Source: an uncultured Actinomycetes bacterium
GTDB taxonomy: Bacteria; Actinomycetota; Thermoleophilia; Solirubrobacterales; 70-9
Assembly (NCBI GenBank): GCA_937907435.1
Contig: CALCIA010000190.1
Location: 1 to 64,000, forward strand
DNA: 64,000 bases
Reading direction: 5' to 3'
Made by a program: the position numbers and the translations under genes. This document shows positions 25,722-35,096 of this stretch, one piece after another. The notes beneath the pieces were generated by a model. It made no database searches, was not told the origin of the DNA, and was given only the letters and a program-made list of their open reading frames with translations. Numbering within the stretch: position 1 is the first letter of the stretch; every line of letters starts with the position of its first letter.

Positions 25722-27185
25722 GTGAAACGCATTTTCATCGGCTCCGCAGCCGTCCTGGTCGGCTTGGCCTTCATCGGCCTTGCCGTGGCCGCATTCCGCC
25801 CCGACCTCATGCCCGCTTGGGCGCGCCCACGAGGGGCCGCCTCATCGACGGAGACCGCCCTTCAGTGCAAGGAGCACGGGGTCCCGGAGAAGTTCTGCAC
25901 GCTGTGCCACAAGGAGCTGAAATCGAGCCTGATGCTCTGCAAGGAGCACGGCAACATCCCCGAGGACATCTGCACGCTCTGCCACCCGGAGCTCAAGGAG
26001 AAATACGACATCACAATGTGCCCGAAGGGACACGGGCTTCCGCGGGATTTCTGCTTCAAATGCGGCGTGAACCCCGAGGCTTCGGCTGCACCGGGCGAGG
26101 TGCCCGACGTGAAGCTCGCCTCGCCCGAGATGGCCAAGGACATCGGTCTCGAGACCGCCCCCGCCACGACGGAGAAGCGGGCCCCCACCCTCCGGGCCAA
26201 TGCCGAGGCGGCCTACGACGCGCGCCGCTACGCGGAGATCCGGCCGCGCGTCTCCGGCTTCCTCAGCGAGGTGAAGGCCGACCTCGGTGATGCGGTCCGC
26301 AAGGGCGAGGTCCTCGCGGTGGTCGACTCGGCCGAGGTGGGCGCGGCAAAGGCCCGCTATCTCTCCGCCCGGGCCACGGTCGAGCTCGCCCAGGCGACTT
26401 ATGACCGGACCAAGGGCCTCGCCGCCACCGGCTCGGTGGCCGCCCGGCAGGAGCTCGAGTCGCGTACGGCGCTCGCCGAGGCACAGGCTACCTCGCGCGA
26501 GGCGGCGCAACGGCTCAAGAACCTGCGCTTCGACGACGCGGCCCTGGCCCGGCTCGCCAAGTCCCAGGACACTTCGAGCCTGCTGGAGATCACCGCACCG
26601 ATCGGCGGCACCATCGTGGCCTTGGAGGCCGTGCCCGGGGAGGCGGTCGAGCCGACCACCCAGATCTACGCCCTCGCCGACACCCGCTCCATGTGGCTGT
26701 GGATCGACGTCTACGAGGCCGACATCGACGCGGTGAAGGCTGGCCAGGCGGTGACCTTCGCCATCTCGGGCGCGAACCCGGACGCGACGGCTCCCGCCTT
26801 CGCGGGCAAGGTGACCTGGGTCGGGACCGAGGTGGACCCAACCACCCGCACCACCAAGGTCCGGGCGGAGCTGGCCAATCCCGACGGGCGGCTCCGGGCG
26901 AACCAGTTCGGCCGGGCCGAAGTCCAGGTCGGCGCGGAGCACGAGGCGGTGGTCGTCCCGCGGGAGGCGGTTCAGCGCCGCTACAAGGACCACTTGGTGT
27001 TCCTGGCCCTGGACGACGGGACCTACCGCCCGCAACGGGTCCGGGTCCGGCCCGCCGCCCGCGGCGACCGGCTCGAGGTGGCCGCCGGGCTCGCGGCCGG
27101 CCAGCGGGTCGTCACCACCGGGGCCTTCTTCCTGAAGACCGAGACCATGAAGGACGCCCTCGGTGCGGGCTGCACCGACGACTGA
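25722..27185 (+). CDS. RND efflux periplasmic adaptor with three N-terminal metal motifs, 487 aa
   Basis: Membrane-fusion protein of the CusB/CzcB family that joins the inner-membrane pump to the outer-membrane channel. After an N-terminal membrane anchor (FIGSAAVLVGLAFIGLAVAA) come three Cys/His modules: CKEHGVPEKFCTLCH, CKEHGNIPEDICTLCH and CPKGHGLPRDFCFKCG (about residues 45-115). They are followed by the barrel-sandwich hybrid, the helical hairpin and the beta-barrel domains. The GTG at 25722 has AAGGA upstream; the ATG at 25704 does not. The triple module is unusual compared with CusB and may load metal into the pump. Confidence 0.88.
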   Translation: MKRIFIGSAAVLVGLAFIGLAVAAFRPDLMPAWARPRGAASSTETALQCKEHGVPEKFCTLCHKELKSSLMLCKEHGNIPEDICTLCHPELKEKYDITMCPKGHGLPRDFCFKCGVNPEASAAPGEVPDVKLASPEMAKDIGLETAPATTEKRAPTLRANAEAAYDARRYAEIRPRVSGFLSEVKADLGDAVRKGEVLAVVDSAEVGAAKARYLSARATVELAQATYDRTKGLAATGSVAARQELESRTALAEAQATSREAAQRLKNLRFDDAALARLAKSQDTSSLLEITAPIGGTIVALEAVPGEAVEPTTQIYALADTRSMWLWIDVYEADIDAVKAGQAVTFAISGANPDATAPAFAGKVTWVGTEVDPTTRTTKVRAELANPDGRLRANQFGRAEVQVGAEHEAVVVPREAVQRRYKDHLVFLALDDGTYRPQRVRVRPAARGDRLEVAAGLAAGQRVVTTGAFFLKTETMKDALGAGCTDD

Positions 27186-27206
27186 CCGGCCCGAAGGAGG
27201 GCTTCC

Positions 27207-30200
27207 ATGCTCAACGCGCTCATCGGCTTCAGCCTGAAGAACCGCTTCATCATCCTGCTATTGGCGGGGATTCTCATCGTGCTGGGGGTCCGGGCGGCCG
27301 GCCGCCTGCCGCTCGACGCCTTCCCCGACACGACCCCGGTCCAGATCCAGATCAACACGGTGGCCCCGGAACTCGGGCCGGAGGAGGTCGAGCGGCAGAT
27401 CACCTTCCCGGTCGAGATGGCCTTGGGCGGCCTCAAGGGCCTCGAGCAGGTCCGTTCGATCTCCAAGTTCGGGCTCTCCCAGGTCGTCGCCACGTTCGAG
27501 GACGGCACCGACATCTACTTCGCCCGCCAGCAGGTGAACGAGCGGCTCGGCGAGGCGCAGCTCCCGGAGGGGATCGCCAGTCCCGAGATGGGCCCGGTCG
27601 CGACCGGCCTCGGCGAGATCTACCACTACCTGCTCACCAGCAGCGACCCGAAGGTCGGCCTCACCGAGCTGCGGACGTTCCAGGACTGGGTCATCCGGCC
27701 GCGTCTCAGGCGCGTGCCGGGCGTGGCCGAGATCAACGCCTGGGGCGGGAAGGCCAAGCAGTTCGAGGCCCGGGTCGACCCGGCGAAGCTCGCCAAGTAC
27801 AAGCTCACGCTCGACGACGTGACCCTCGCGCTCCGCGAGAACAACGCCAACGTGGGCGGCGGCTACGTCACCGAGGCCGGGGAGGCGAGCCTGGTCCAGG
27901 GGGTGGGGAGGGTGGCCTCGACGGAGGCCATCGCCGGGGTCGTCATCGCCGCCCATAACGGGGTGCCGATCCGCGTCCGCGACGTGGCCGAGGTGGCGGT
28001 CGGCCACGTGATCCGCCGCGGCGGGGTGACCGCCGAGGGCCGGGGCGAGGCGGTGCTTGGGCTGGCCTTCATGCGGATGGGCGAGAACTCGCGCGAGGTC
28101 ACCATGGGCCTCGACGCGGCGATGGAGGACGTCCGCTCCGCCATGCCCAAGGGGGTGGAGATCACCGAGGTCTACGAGCGGACCCACCTCGTCGACCAAG
28201 TGCTCCACACCGTCGAGAAGAACCTCTTCGAGGGCGCCATCCTCGTCATCGCCGTGCTCTTCGCCTTCCTAGGGAACTTTCGCGCCGGGCTGATCGTGGC
28301 CTCGGCCATCCCGCTCTCGATGCTGTTCGCCGTCACGATGATGGAGCGGATCGGCATCGCGGGGAGCCTCATGAGCCTCGGCGCCATCGATTTCGGCCTG
28401 GTCGTCGACAGCTCGGTCGTCATGGTCGAGAACTGCGTGCGCCACATCGCGCATGACGGGTCGGGCCGCAAGAAGCTGGCCATCATCCGCGATGCGGCGG
28501 TGGAGGTCCGCAAGCCGACCATGTTCGGCGAGCTCATCATCATGATCGTCTACCTGCCGATCCTGACCCTCGAGGGGATCGAGGGCAAGCTCTTCCGGCC
28601 GATGGCGCTCACCGTCGTCTTCGCGCTGGCCGGATCGATGGTGCTGTCGCTCACGCTCATGCCGGTCCTCGCCTCCTTCGCGCTGCCCCGGAAGATCTCC
28701 GAGAAGGAGACTCTCGTCGACCGGCTGGCGCACATGCTGTTCCAACCGATCCTGAGGCTCGGGCTCCGTTTCCCCTGGCCGACCCTCGTCTTCGTCGGCG
28801 CCATCACGGTGGCGACCACCATCCTCGGCCTGTCGCTCGGCTCCGAGTTCGTCCCCCGTCTGAACGAGGGGACGATCGTGATCAACACGGTGCGGCTCGC
28901 CGGGGTGAGCCTGGAGGAGTCGCTGCGCTACGGCACCCGGATCGAGCGGATGCTCAAGCGTGAGTTCCCCGACGAGATCGAGAACATCTGGAGCCGGGTC
29001 GGCACGCCGGAGGTGGCGACCGACCCGATGGGCCTGGAGGTCGGCGACATCTTCATCACGCTCAAACCCCGAGAGGGCCGCTACCCGATCCCGAGGCCGC
29101 CGCTCTTGAGCGGCCCGGCCGTCTGGTGGCGCTACTTCACGCAGAAGCCCGAGGGCGGCTGGACGAAGGCCAAGAGCCAGGACGAGCTGGTGAAGGAGAT
29201 GTCCGAGCTGACCGAGAAGCTCCCCGGGATGCGGGCAGCGTACACGCAGCCGATCGAGATGCGGATCAACGAGATGGTCTCGGGCATCCGCGCCGACCTC
29301 GGGATCATGCTCTACGGCGACGACCTGGCCGTCCTCAAGGAGAAGGGCGAGGACATCCTGCGGATCATGCTCCAGATCCCGGGCGCCGCGGACGTGAGCC
29401 TCGAGCAGATCACCGGCCAGCCGGTGCTCCGCGTGGCGGTCGACTGGCAGGCCCTCTCCCGCTACGGCGTCTCCGCCCGCCAGGTGCTCGACGCCGTGAA
29501 GGCCGCGGGCGCCCTCCCCGTCGGCGAGGTCCTCGAGCCCGGGATGCGCTTCCCGCTCGTGGTCAGGCTCTCCGAGGACTATCGCAAGAATCCCGCCGCG
29601 TTAGGTCAGGTCCTCGTCGCGACCGCTTCCGGGCAGCGGCTCCCGCTCACCCAGCTGGCCCGCCTGGAGGAGGTCACCGGGCCGTCCACCATCCAGCGCG
29701 AGTGGGGCCAGCGGCGGATCGTCGTCCAGTCCAACGTTCGCGGCCGCGACCTGGGCTCGTTCGTCCAGGAGGCCCAGGCCCGCGTCAACGCCGGGGTGAA
29801 GCTGGACACCGGCTATCACATCGAGTGGGGCGGCCAGTTCGAGCACCTGGAACGCGCCGAGCGGCGGCTGCTGATCGTCGTGCCGCTGGCACTGGCGCTC
29901 ATCCTGAGCCTGCTGTATCTCACCTTCCACTCCTTCCGCGACGCGCTGATGATCTTCAGCGGCGTCCTCTTCGCCCGGGTCGGCGGCGTCCTGGGCCTGT
30001 GGGTCATGGACCTGCCGTTCACCATCTCGGCGGGGGTCGGGTTCGTGGTGCTGGCCGGAGCGTCGATGCTCGAAGGGCTCATTCTCGTCAGCTACATCCG
30101 CGACAAGATGGCCCAAGGCCTGCCCAAGCGCGAGGCCATCGAAGCAGCTCGCCTCGCCCGGCTCCGGCCGGTCCTCATGACGGGCACCGTCGCGGCGCTC

Positions 30201-30431
30201 GGCTTCGTCCCCATGATGCTCGCGACGGGCATCGGGGCCGAGGTCCAGAGGCCGCTGGCCACCGTCGTCGTCTTCGGGATGGTCTGCGACACGTTCCTGA
30301 CCATGCTCGCACTCCCGGTGATGTACCTCCTCTTCGGCAAGGGGCCGGAGCGGGAGGACGAGGGCCTGGAGGATACCCACCACGAGTCGAACGGCGCGGT
30401 TGCGGTGCCGGGCGAGGCGGTTGGGGTATGA
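27207..30431 (+). CDS. HME-RND heavy-metal efflux pump (CzcA-like), 1074 aa
   Basis: Proton-driven inner-membrane exporter. The N-terminus MLNALIGFSLKNRFIILLLA is typical. TM4 reads DFGLVVDSSVVMVEN near residue 394, the DFGxxxD...E charged pattern of CzcA-type transporters for Zn/Co/Cd/Ni rather than the CusA pattern. The protein has the usual length and twelve-helix layout. AAGGAGG precedes the ATG, 21 nt after the adaptor gene. Metal choice is inferred from TM4 only. Confidence 0.9.
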   Translation: MLNALIGFSLKNRFIILLLAGILIVLGVRAAGRLPLDAFPDTTPVQIQINTVAPELGPEEVERQITFPVEMALGGLKGLEQVRSISKFGLSQVVATFEDGTDIYFARQQVNERLGEAQLPEGIASPEMGPVATGLGEIYHYLLTSSDPKVGLTELRTFQDWVIRPRLRRVPGVAEINAWGGKAKQFEARVDPAKLAKYKLTLDDVTLALRENNANVGGGYVTEAGEASLVQGVGRVASTEAIAGVVIAAHNGVPIRVRDVAEVAVGHVIRRGGVTAEGRGEAVLGLAFMRMGENSREVTMGLDAAMEDVRSAMPKGVEITEVYERTHLVDQVLHTVEKNLFEGAILVIAVLFAFLGNFRAGLIVASAIPLSMLFAVTMMERIGIAGSLMSLGAIDFGLVVDSSVVMVENCVRHIAHDGSGRKKLAIIRDAAVEVRKPTMFGELIIMIVYLPILTLEGIEGKLFRPMALTVVFALAGSMVLSLTLMPVLASFALPRKISEKETLVDRLAHMLFQPILRLGLRFPWPTLVFVGAITVATTILGLSLGSEFVPRLNEGTIVINTVRLAGVSLEESLRYGTRIERMLKREFPDEIENIWSRVGTPEVATDPMGLEVGDIFITLKPREGRYPIPRPPLLSGPAVWWRYFTQKPEGGWTKAKSQDELVKEMSELTEKLPGMRAAYTQPIEMRINEMVSGIRADLGIMLYGDDLAVLKEKGEDILRIMLQIPGAADVSLEQITGQPVLRVAVDWQALSRYGVSARQVLDAVKAAGALPVGEVLEPGMRFPLVVRLSEDYRKNPAALGQVLVATASGQRLPLTQLARLEEVTGPSTIQREWGQRRIVVQSNVRGRDLGSFVQEAQARVNAGVKLDTGYHIEWGGQFEHLERAERRLLIVVPLALALILSLLYLTFHSFRDALMIFSGVLFARVGGVLGLWVMDLPFTISAGVGFVVLAGASMLEGLILVSYIRDKMAQGLPKREAIEAARLARLRPVLMTGTVAALGFVPMMLATGIGAEVQRPLATVVVFGMVCDTFLTMLALPVMYLLFGKGPEREDEGLEDTHHESNGAVAVPGEAVGV

Positions 30432-30579
30432 CGTTCCTACGGGGTTGATCCGCTGGCATGCGCCAATTCCCGGGATCAATTCAGCGCTATGCGAAGATAG
30501 GGCCGATAGAGGAAGTGGGAAAATGGGCGTCGTCGCAAGGATGCGCGATGCCGAAACCGCCAGGAAGGAGGCTGTCGCC

Positions 30580-32205
30580 GTGGGACGTCGATTACTTTCG
30601 GGGGGCCTGATACTCGCCTTGGGGCTGGGCCTCGGGGAGAGCCGCGCCCGTGGTCAGGGGACGGCCGCCCTGGCCGACGATATCGCGACCATCATCGCTG
30701 AGGGCCGGCGGTCTCGGGAGCAGGCCGGCAACCACCTGGGCGTGGTCCACGGGGCGGTGGAGCGCCCCTTCGCACGAATCGCGGGGGCTGACGAGGCCCG
30801 CCTCGGCGAGGCGCTGCCCGGGCAGCAACCGCTGGACATCCTGCAGGGTGCCTCTCAGGCGTTGCAGCCGGGCGCGGACATCTCGGCCGACCGGCGGCCG
30901 GGTATCCTCCCGCCTGCCATCCCCACCCCCGCCCGACCGGAGGTTCCCTTGTACGGGCCGCTGACGCTGCCCGCCGCCGAAGATGAGGGCCCACCGAACG
31001 GCCTGACCCTGGAGCAGGCCATCTACCAACTCGTCCGGGCCAACCCCGACCTGGCCGTCAAGTTTCAGGAACTCCCCAAGGCAGAGGCGGACATCCTCAC
31101 CGCCAGCCTGTGGGGCAACCCCCTGATCATCGGCAGCGCCGACGGTATCCCCTACGGCAGCTACTCGCCGCAGCGTCCCGGCTCGAACGCCTATGCCGTC
31201 TCGGTCATCCAGCCCTTCGACCTCAACGGCAAGATCCGCGCCCGGACCCGGCTGGCGCGGTCGAACAAGGAGGTCCTCTGCGCCCAGTACCAGGACGCCG
31301 TCCGGCTGGAGGTCGACCTCCTCCACGCGGCCTACGTCGACGTGCTGGCGGCGCGCACGACGGTCCGCTACCTCCAGACGAGCGTGGACAACTTCGCGGC
31401 CCTGCTCAAGACCACTGAGGATCGGGTCCGGCGGGGGGCCGCCCCGACGGCGGAGCTGGACACCGCGATGATCCAGCGCGAGACGACGGCCAATGCTCTG
31501 GAGGAGGCGGTCACGCGGCTGCGGCAGGCCAAGCGCAACCTGGCCGTCCTGCTGGGCCTCCCGCCCGCCAAGTCCGACGCGATCGAGCTGCGCGGGGCGC
31601 TCCACGACCGCGCCCCGACACCGCCGCCTGCCGAGTCGCTCGTCGCCCTGGCCCTCCGGAACCGGCCCGACCTCGCGGCCAACCGGCTCGGCGTCCGCTC
31701 CGCCCTGGCCAACGTGGACGTGCAACGCCGGGAGCGGTTCGCGGACGTCTTCGCCCTCTACACGCCCTACGGGTTCACCGCCAACAACGACGACCCGAAC
31801 GCCCGCAGCGCCACCGCCTGGGGCGCGGGCGTCTTCGCCAGCGTGCCCCTCTGGAACCGCAACCAGGGGAACATCCGCCGCGCCGACCGGAACGTGATGC
31901 AGACCCAAATCGAGGTGGCCGCCCTGGAGCGGTTGGTGGCCGCCGAGGTCGAGAACGCGGCCCTCGAGTACGGGTCCTCGCGCGCCGCGGTCGAGCGGAC
32001 CGAACGGCTCATCCTCCCCCGGGCCGAACGACGGCGCGAGGACCTGCGTCGCCTGTATACCGAGGGGCAGGAGAACCTTGACGTCTATCTCAACGCCCAG
32101 CGCGACTACAACGAGGTCGTCCGCCAGTACCGGGACGCCCTGATTCGCCACCGCCGGGCCATGCTCGCGCTGAACACGGCCGTCGGCCTTCGGGTACTGC
32201 CATGA
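30580..32205 (+). CDS. TolC/CusC-type outer-membrane factor, 541 aa
   Basis: Trimeric outer-membrane channel for the preceding pump. I chose the GTG at 30580: AAGGAGG sits 8 nt upstream and the product starts with a clear signal peptide (RRLLSGGLILALGLGLGES). ATG codons at 30523 and 30541 in the same frame would bury that peptide. The paired coiled-coil repeats typical of the family are seen (ARTTVRYLQTSVDNFAALLK and FADVFALYTPYGFT between them). A Pro-rich linker of about 120 residues precedes the first conserved block. It ends the RND operon 1. Confidence 0.85.
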   Translation: MGRRLLSGGLILALGLGLGESRARGQGTAALADDIATIIAEGRRSREQAGNHLGVVHGAVERPFARIAGADEARLGEALPGQQPLDILQGASQALQPGADISADRRPGILPPAIPTPARPEVPLYGPLTLPAAEDEGPPNGLTLEQAIYQLVRANPDLAVKFQELPKAEADILTASLWGNPLIIGSADGIPYGSYSPQRPGSNAYAVSVIQPFDLNGKIRARTRLARSNKEVLCAQYQDAVRLEVDLLHAAYVDVLAARTTVRYLQTSVDNFAALLKTTEDRVRRGAAPTAELDTAMIQRETTANALEEAVTRLRQAKRNLAVLLGLPPAKSDAIELRGALHDRAPTPPPAESLVALALRNRPDLAANRLGVRSALANVDVQRRERFADVFALYTPYGFTANNDDPNARSATAWGAGVFASVPLWNRNQGNIRRADRNVMQTQIEVAALERLVAAEVENAALEYGSSRAAVERTERLILPRAERRREDLRRLYTEGQENLDVYLNAQRDYNEVVRQYRDALIRHRRAMLALNTAVGLRVLP

Positions 32206-32336
32206 GCGCCATCCGAGGGAGCGAGATCCCGGCGGCTACACCCCGAGGGGGAACGCCACAGGGCATCTGCCGCGAGAGCGGGGCCGGTCCTACCTCGGGC
32301 CTCCCATAACCACTGCTAGACGTGCGGGCGGGATCA

Positions 32337-32367
32337 TGATAATCCAGATTTAATTTAATGATTATCA
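32337..32367. promoter_or_regulatory. Inverted repeat TGATAATC...GATTATCA before the P-type ATPase gene
   Basis: TGATAATC (32337-32344) and GATTATCA (32360-32367) are perfect reverse complements 15 nt apart, inside an AT-rich patch of an otherwise GC-rich gap. The halves resemble Fur/Zur-type half-sites (TGATAAT), although the 15-nt spacing is larger than the usual 7-1-7 box. It lies about 100 nt upstream of the ATPase start, so operator function is plausible. Confidence 0.45.
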
Positions 32368-32466
32368 ATGCAGCGATGAAGCGAAAAATTGCGGGGCATG
32401 CGGGATACATCTGCAGGACTGCCCAAACGTTGCGCACACCAGGGACTATGGAGGGTGTTCTGAACT

Positions 32467-34455
32467 ATGCATGAAGACAGGAACACGGCAACTGCGGACG
32501 AGCCGGGGGCCGAACCGGTTGAAGGACGCGACGAGCACGAGGAGCCGGGCGGCTTCCAGGGCCCGTGGTATCGCTTCCCGCCGGCGCGCAACGCCCTCAT
32601 CGCCGCCGCGCTCCTGGCCAGCGGTTGGCTCGCCTCCCGGCTTGGCGCACCGGCCGATCTCGCGCGGGTCATCTACGGTCTCGGCATCCTGATCGGCGGC
32701 TACTATTGGGCCCGCGAGGGCTGGAAGGAGTTCGTCGAGGAGCGTGAGGTCGGCATCGAGGCCCTCATGGCCTGCGCCACGCTCGGCGCCGTCCTGCTCG
32801 GCGAGTGGTTCGAGGCCGCCTTCCTGGTCGTCCTCTATGCGGCCGCCGAGGCGACCGAGGAGTACACCTTCGCCCACACCCGGGCGGCGATCCGCAGCCT
32901 GCTCGACCTCGCCCCCGAGACCGCCCACCTCCTGACCGACCGCGGCGAGGTGACGATCCCGGCCGAGGAGCTCCAGGTCGGAAACCTCTTCCTCGTCCGA
33001 CCCGGGGAGCGGGTCCCGACCGACGGTGAGGTCACCGACGGGGCGAGCAGCCTGGACGAGTCGGCCGTCACGGGGGAATCCATCCCCGTGGACAAGGCCA
33101 TCGGCGACAAGGTCTTCGCCGGGACGATTAACACCACGGGCGTGCTCAGGGTCCGCGCCACGACGGCCTTCGCCTCCAACTCGCTCCAGAAGATCATCCA
33201 CCTGGTCGAGCAGGCGCAGGGCGTGAAGTCGGCGGCGCAGCGCTGGATCGACCGCTTCGGCCGCCGCTACACCCCCGCCGTCCTGGTCATGGCGCTGCTC
33301 CTGCTCGCCGTCCCCCCGCTGCTGGGGGCGCCGTTTGGCACCTGGGCCTACCGGGCCGTGGTGCTCCTGGTCGCCGCCGCGCCCTGCGCGCTGGTGATGT
33401 CCACCCCCGTGGCGACGGCCGCCGCCATCGGCCGCGCCGGGCGCGAGGGGGTGCTGATCAAGGGTGGCCTCCACCTGGAGAACCTCGCCAAGGTTCGGGT
33501 CGTCACCTTCGACAAGACCGGGACGCTCACCCGCGGCAAGCCGGTCGTGACGGATGTGATCCCGCACGGGCAGGACACGGCCGGTCTGCTCCGCGTCGCC
33601 GCAGGCGTGGAGCACTTCAGCGAGCACCCGCTCGCCCGCGCGCTCGTCGAGCGCGCCCAGTCGGAGGGGATCACCCCCGCCGAGGCGAGCGCCTTCCAGT
33701 CGCTGACCGGTGCCGGGGCCAAAGCCGAGGTCGAGGGGCGGGCGGTGTACGTCGGCAGCCCGGCCCTATTCCGCAGCTTGGGGGCGCCCCTCGGGATGCT
33801 CGAAGACCAGGTCGAGCGGCTCCAGGCCGAGGGGAAGACTGTGGTGCTGGTGGGGACGGAGGAGCGGATTGACGGGCTCGTCGCCATCCGCGACGAGCCC
33901 CGCCCGGAGGCGAGGCGCGCCGTCGAGGCCCTGCACCGGGCGGGCTTCAAGGTCGCCATGCTCACCGGGGATAACGCCCGCACCGCCCGCGCCATCGCCG
34001 CCGAACTGGGCATCGACGAGGTGCGCGCCGACCTGAAGCCCGAGGGCAAGGTCGAGGTGGTCCGGGAACTCGAGGCGCGGTACGGCCCGGTGGCGATGGT
34101 CGGCGACGGCATCAACGATGCGCCGGCGCTGGCCGCGGCCACGGTCGGCCTGGCGATGGGCACGGCCGGGACGGACGCCACGATCGAGGCCGCCGACGTG
34201 GCACTGATGGGCGACGACCCCGGCAAGGTCATCGAGGCTTTGGGCCTGGCGCAACGCAGCCGGCGGATCGGCCTCCAGAACATCACCTTCTCCGTGCTGC
34301 TCCTGGCTATGCTGATCCCGGCGGCCGTTTCCGGCCTGCTGGGGATCGCCGGGGCGGTCTTCGCCCACGAGGCCAGCGAGCTGCTGGCCGTTGCCAACGG
34401 CTTGCGCGTCGCGCGCGGGCAGACCTCGGCGTGGTCGCGCCGGTACGAAACTTAA
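32467..34455 (+). CDS. P1B-type heavy-metal ATPase with an APC motif, 662 aa
   Basis: Metal-exporting ATPase. It has TGES near residue 202, the phosphorylation site DKTGTLT near 348, the SEHP motif (FSEHPLARAL) near 383 and the hinge GDGINDAPAL near 545. The TM6 metal motif is APC (AAPCALVMSTP near 305), not the CPC of Zn/Cd/Cu pumps; SPC/APC variants are usually linked to the P1B-4 group (Co, Fe, Zn). There is no N-terminal HMA domain; the first 45 residues are acidic and unstructured. GGAGG lies upstream of the ATG at somewhat long spacing. It follows RND operon 1 after a 260-nt gap with its own operator-like repeat. Confidence 0.88.
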   Translation: MHEDRNTATADEPGAEPVEGRDEHEEPGGFQGPWYRFPPARNALIAAALLASGWLASRLGAPADLARVIYGLGILIGGYYWAREGWKEFVEEREVGIEALMACATLGAVLLGEWFEAAFLVVLYAAAEATEEYTFAHTRAAIRSLLDLAPETAHLLTDRGEVTIPAEELQVGNLFLVRPGERVPTDGEVTDGASSLDESAVTGESIPVDKAIGDKVFAGTINTTGVLRVRATTAFASNSLQKIIHLVEQAQGVKSAAQRWIDRFGRRYTPAVLVMALLLLAVPPLLGAPFGTWAYRAVVLLVAAAPCALVMSTPVATAAAIGRAGREGVLIKGGLHLENLAKVRVVTFDKTGTLTRGKPVVTDVIPHGQDTAGLLRVAAGVEHFSEHPLARALVERAQSEGITPAEASAFQSLTGAGAKAEVEGRAVYVGSPALFRSLGAPLGMLEDQVERLQAEGKTVVLVGTEERIDGLVAIRDEPRPEARRAVEALHRAGFKVAMLTGDNARTARAIAAELGIDEVRADLKPEGKVEVVRELEARYGPVAMVGDGINDAPALAAATVGLAMGTAGTDATIEAADVALMGDDPGKVIEALGLAQRSRRIGLQNITFSVLLLAMLIPAAVSGLLGIAGAVFAHEASELLAVANGLRVARGQTSAWSRRYET

Positions 34456-34476
34456 CACGCACTGAAGGAGTCTACC

Positions 34477-34700
34477 ATGAACCACCTGAAAGAGATTGCC
34501 AAGTTCGCCTGTGGAGCCGAAGCGTTCCATGCCTTCATCCACACCTATTTCTGGTTGTCGGGCACCAGTTGCATGTTTTCGGATGGTTCACGGAAACCCC
34601 GACGGTGCAGGTGCATATGTGGGGTGCCATCGTGAACGCAGTGATTTGCGTCCTCCTCGGCATTTATGCCCGGCAACCGCAAAAGCACCGGTACCAGTGA
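34477..34700 (+). pseudogene. Small membrane protein gene broken by a 1-nt deletion
   Basis: AAGGAG precedes ATG at 34477 and the frame opens MNHLKEIAKFACGAEAFHAF, then HTYFWLSGT. From about 34565 the sensible reading moves to another frame (LHVFGWFTETPTVQV, then a hydrophobic segment WGAIVNAVICVLLGIYARQP) and ends at 34700. The two halves make one roughly 75-residue two-segment membrane protein if a single base is restored near 34565-34570. This is either a genuine inactivating deletion or a sequencing error. The ancestral function is unknown. Confidence 0.65.
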
Positions 34701-34735
34701 TGGTGCGGCATCACGACCGACAAGAGGGTTGGTTT

Positions 34736-34936
34736 ATGCCGGATATGCCTTGCGACGTAGGATTCGATTCGACGCTGGCGCTAATAGATGACTTGGGCAA
34801 ACTCCCCTTCGCCGTGGGCCTGAGCCGAAAGGCAAAGGGCGTCATCCGCCAGAACCTCTATGTTTCCCTGGGCGTCATCGCCAATGCCCTACGCCTCCTC
34901 ATGTTCGGGAATCACGCCAGATCCGATGCCGCATAA
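34736..34936 (+). pseudogene. Remnant of a second P-type ATPase C-terminus
   Basis: The 66-residue frame reads ALIDDLGKLPFAVGLSRKAK, then GVIRQNLYVSLGVI and ANALRLLMFG. These are the post-hinge segment and the extreme C-terminus of a P1B ATPase, joined with the two last membrane helices missing. It does not match the neighbouring intact ATPase (which has GDDPGKVIEALGLAQRSRR), so it comes from another pump. The fragment lies between the frameshifted gene and the IS3 element, in a zone of decay. Confidence 0.65.
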
Positions 34937-35096
34937 TATGCCGCATAACCTCTCGCTCCGGGGCCGACAAAACGAAGCGAGGACACAGTCTTGAGGCCGG
35001 ACTTGCTCCGGCATCGCACGGGTCTGTGAAGTGGTCCCCATCGTCCAGACCACTCGGCCCGGATTTCAAGTTATGCCGCGGCGGCGTCCGCCCCCC

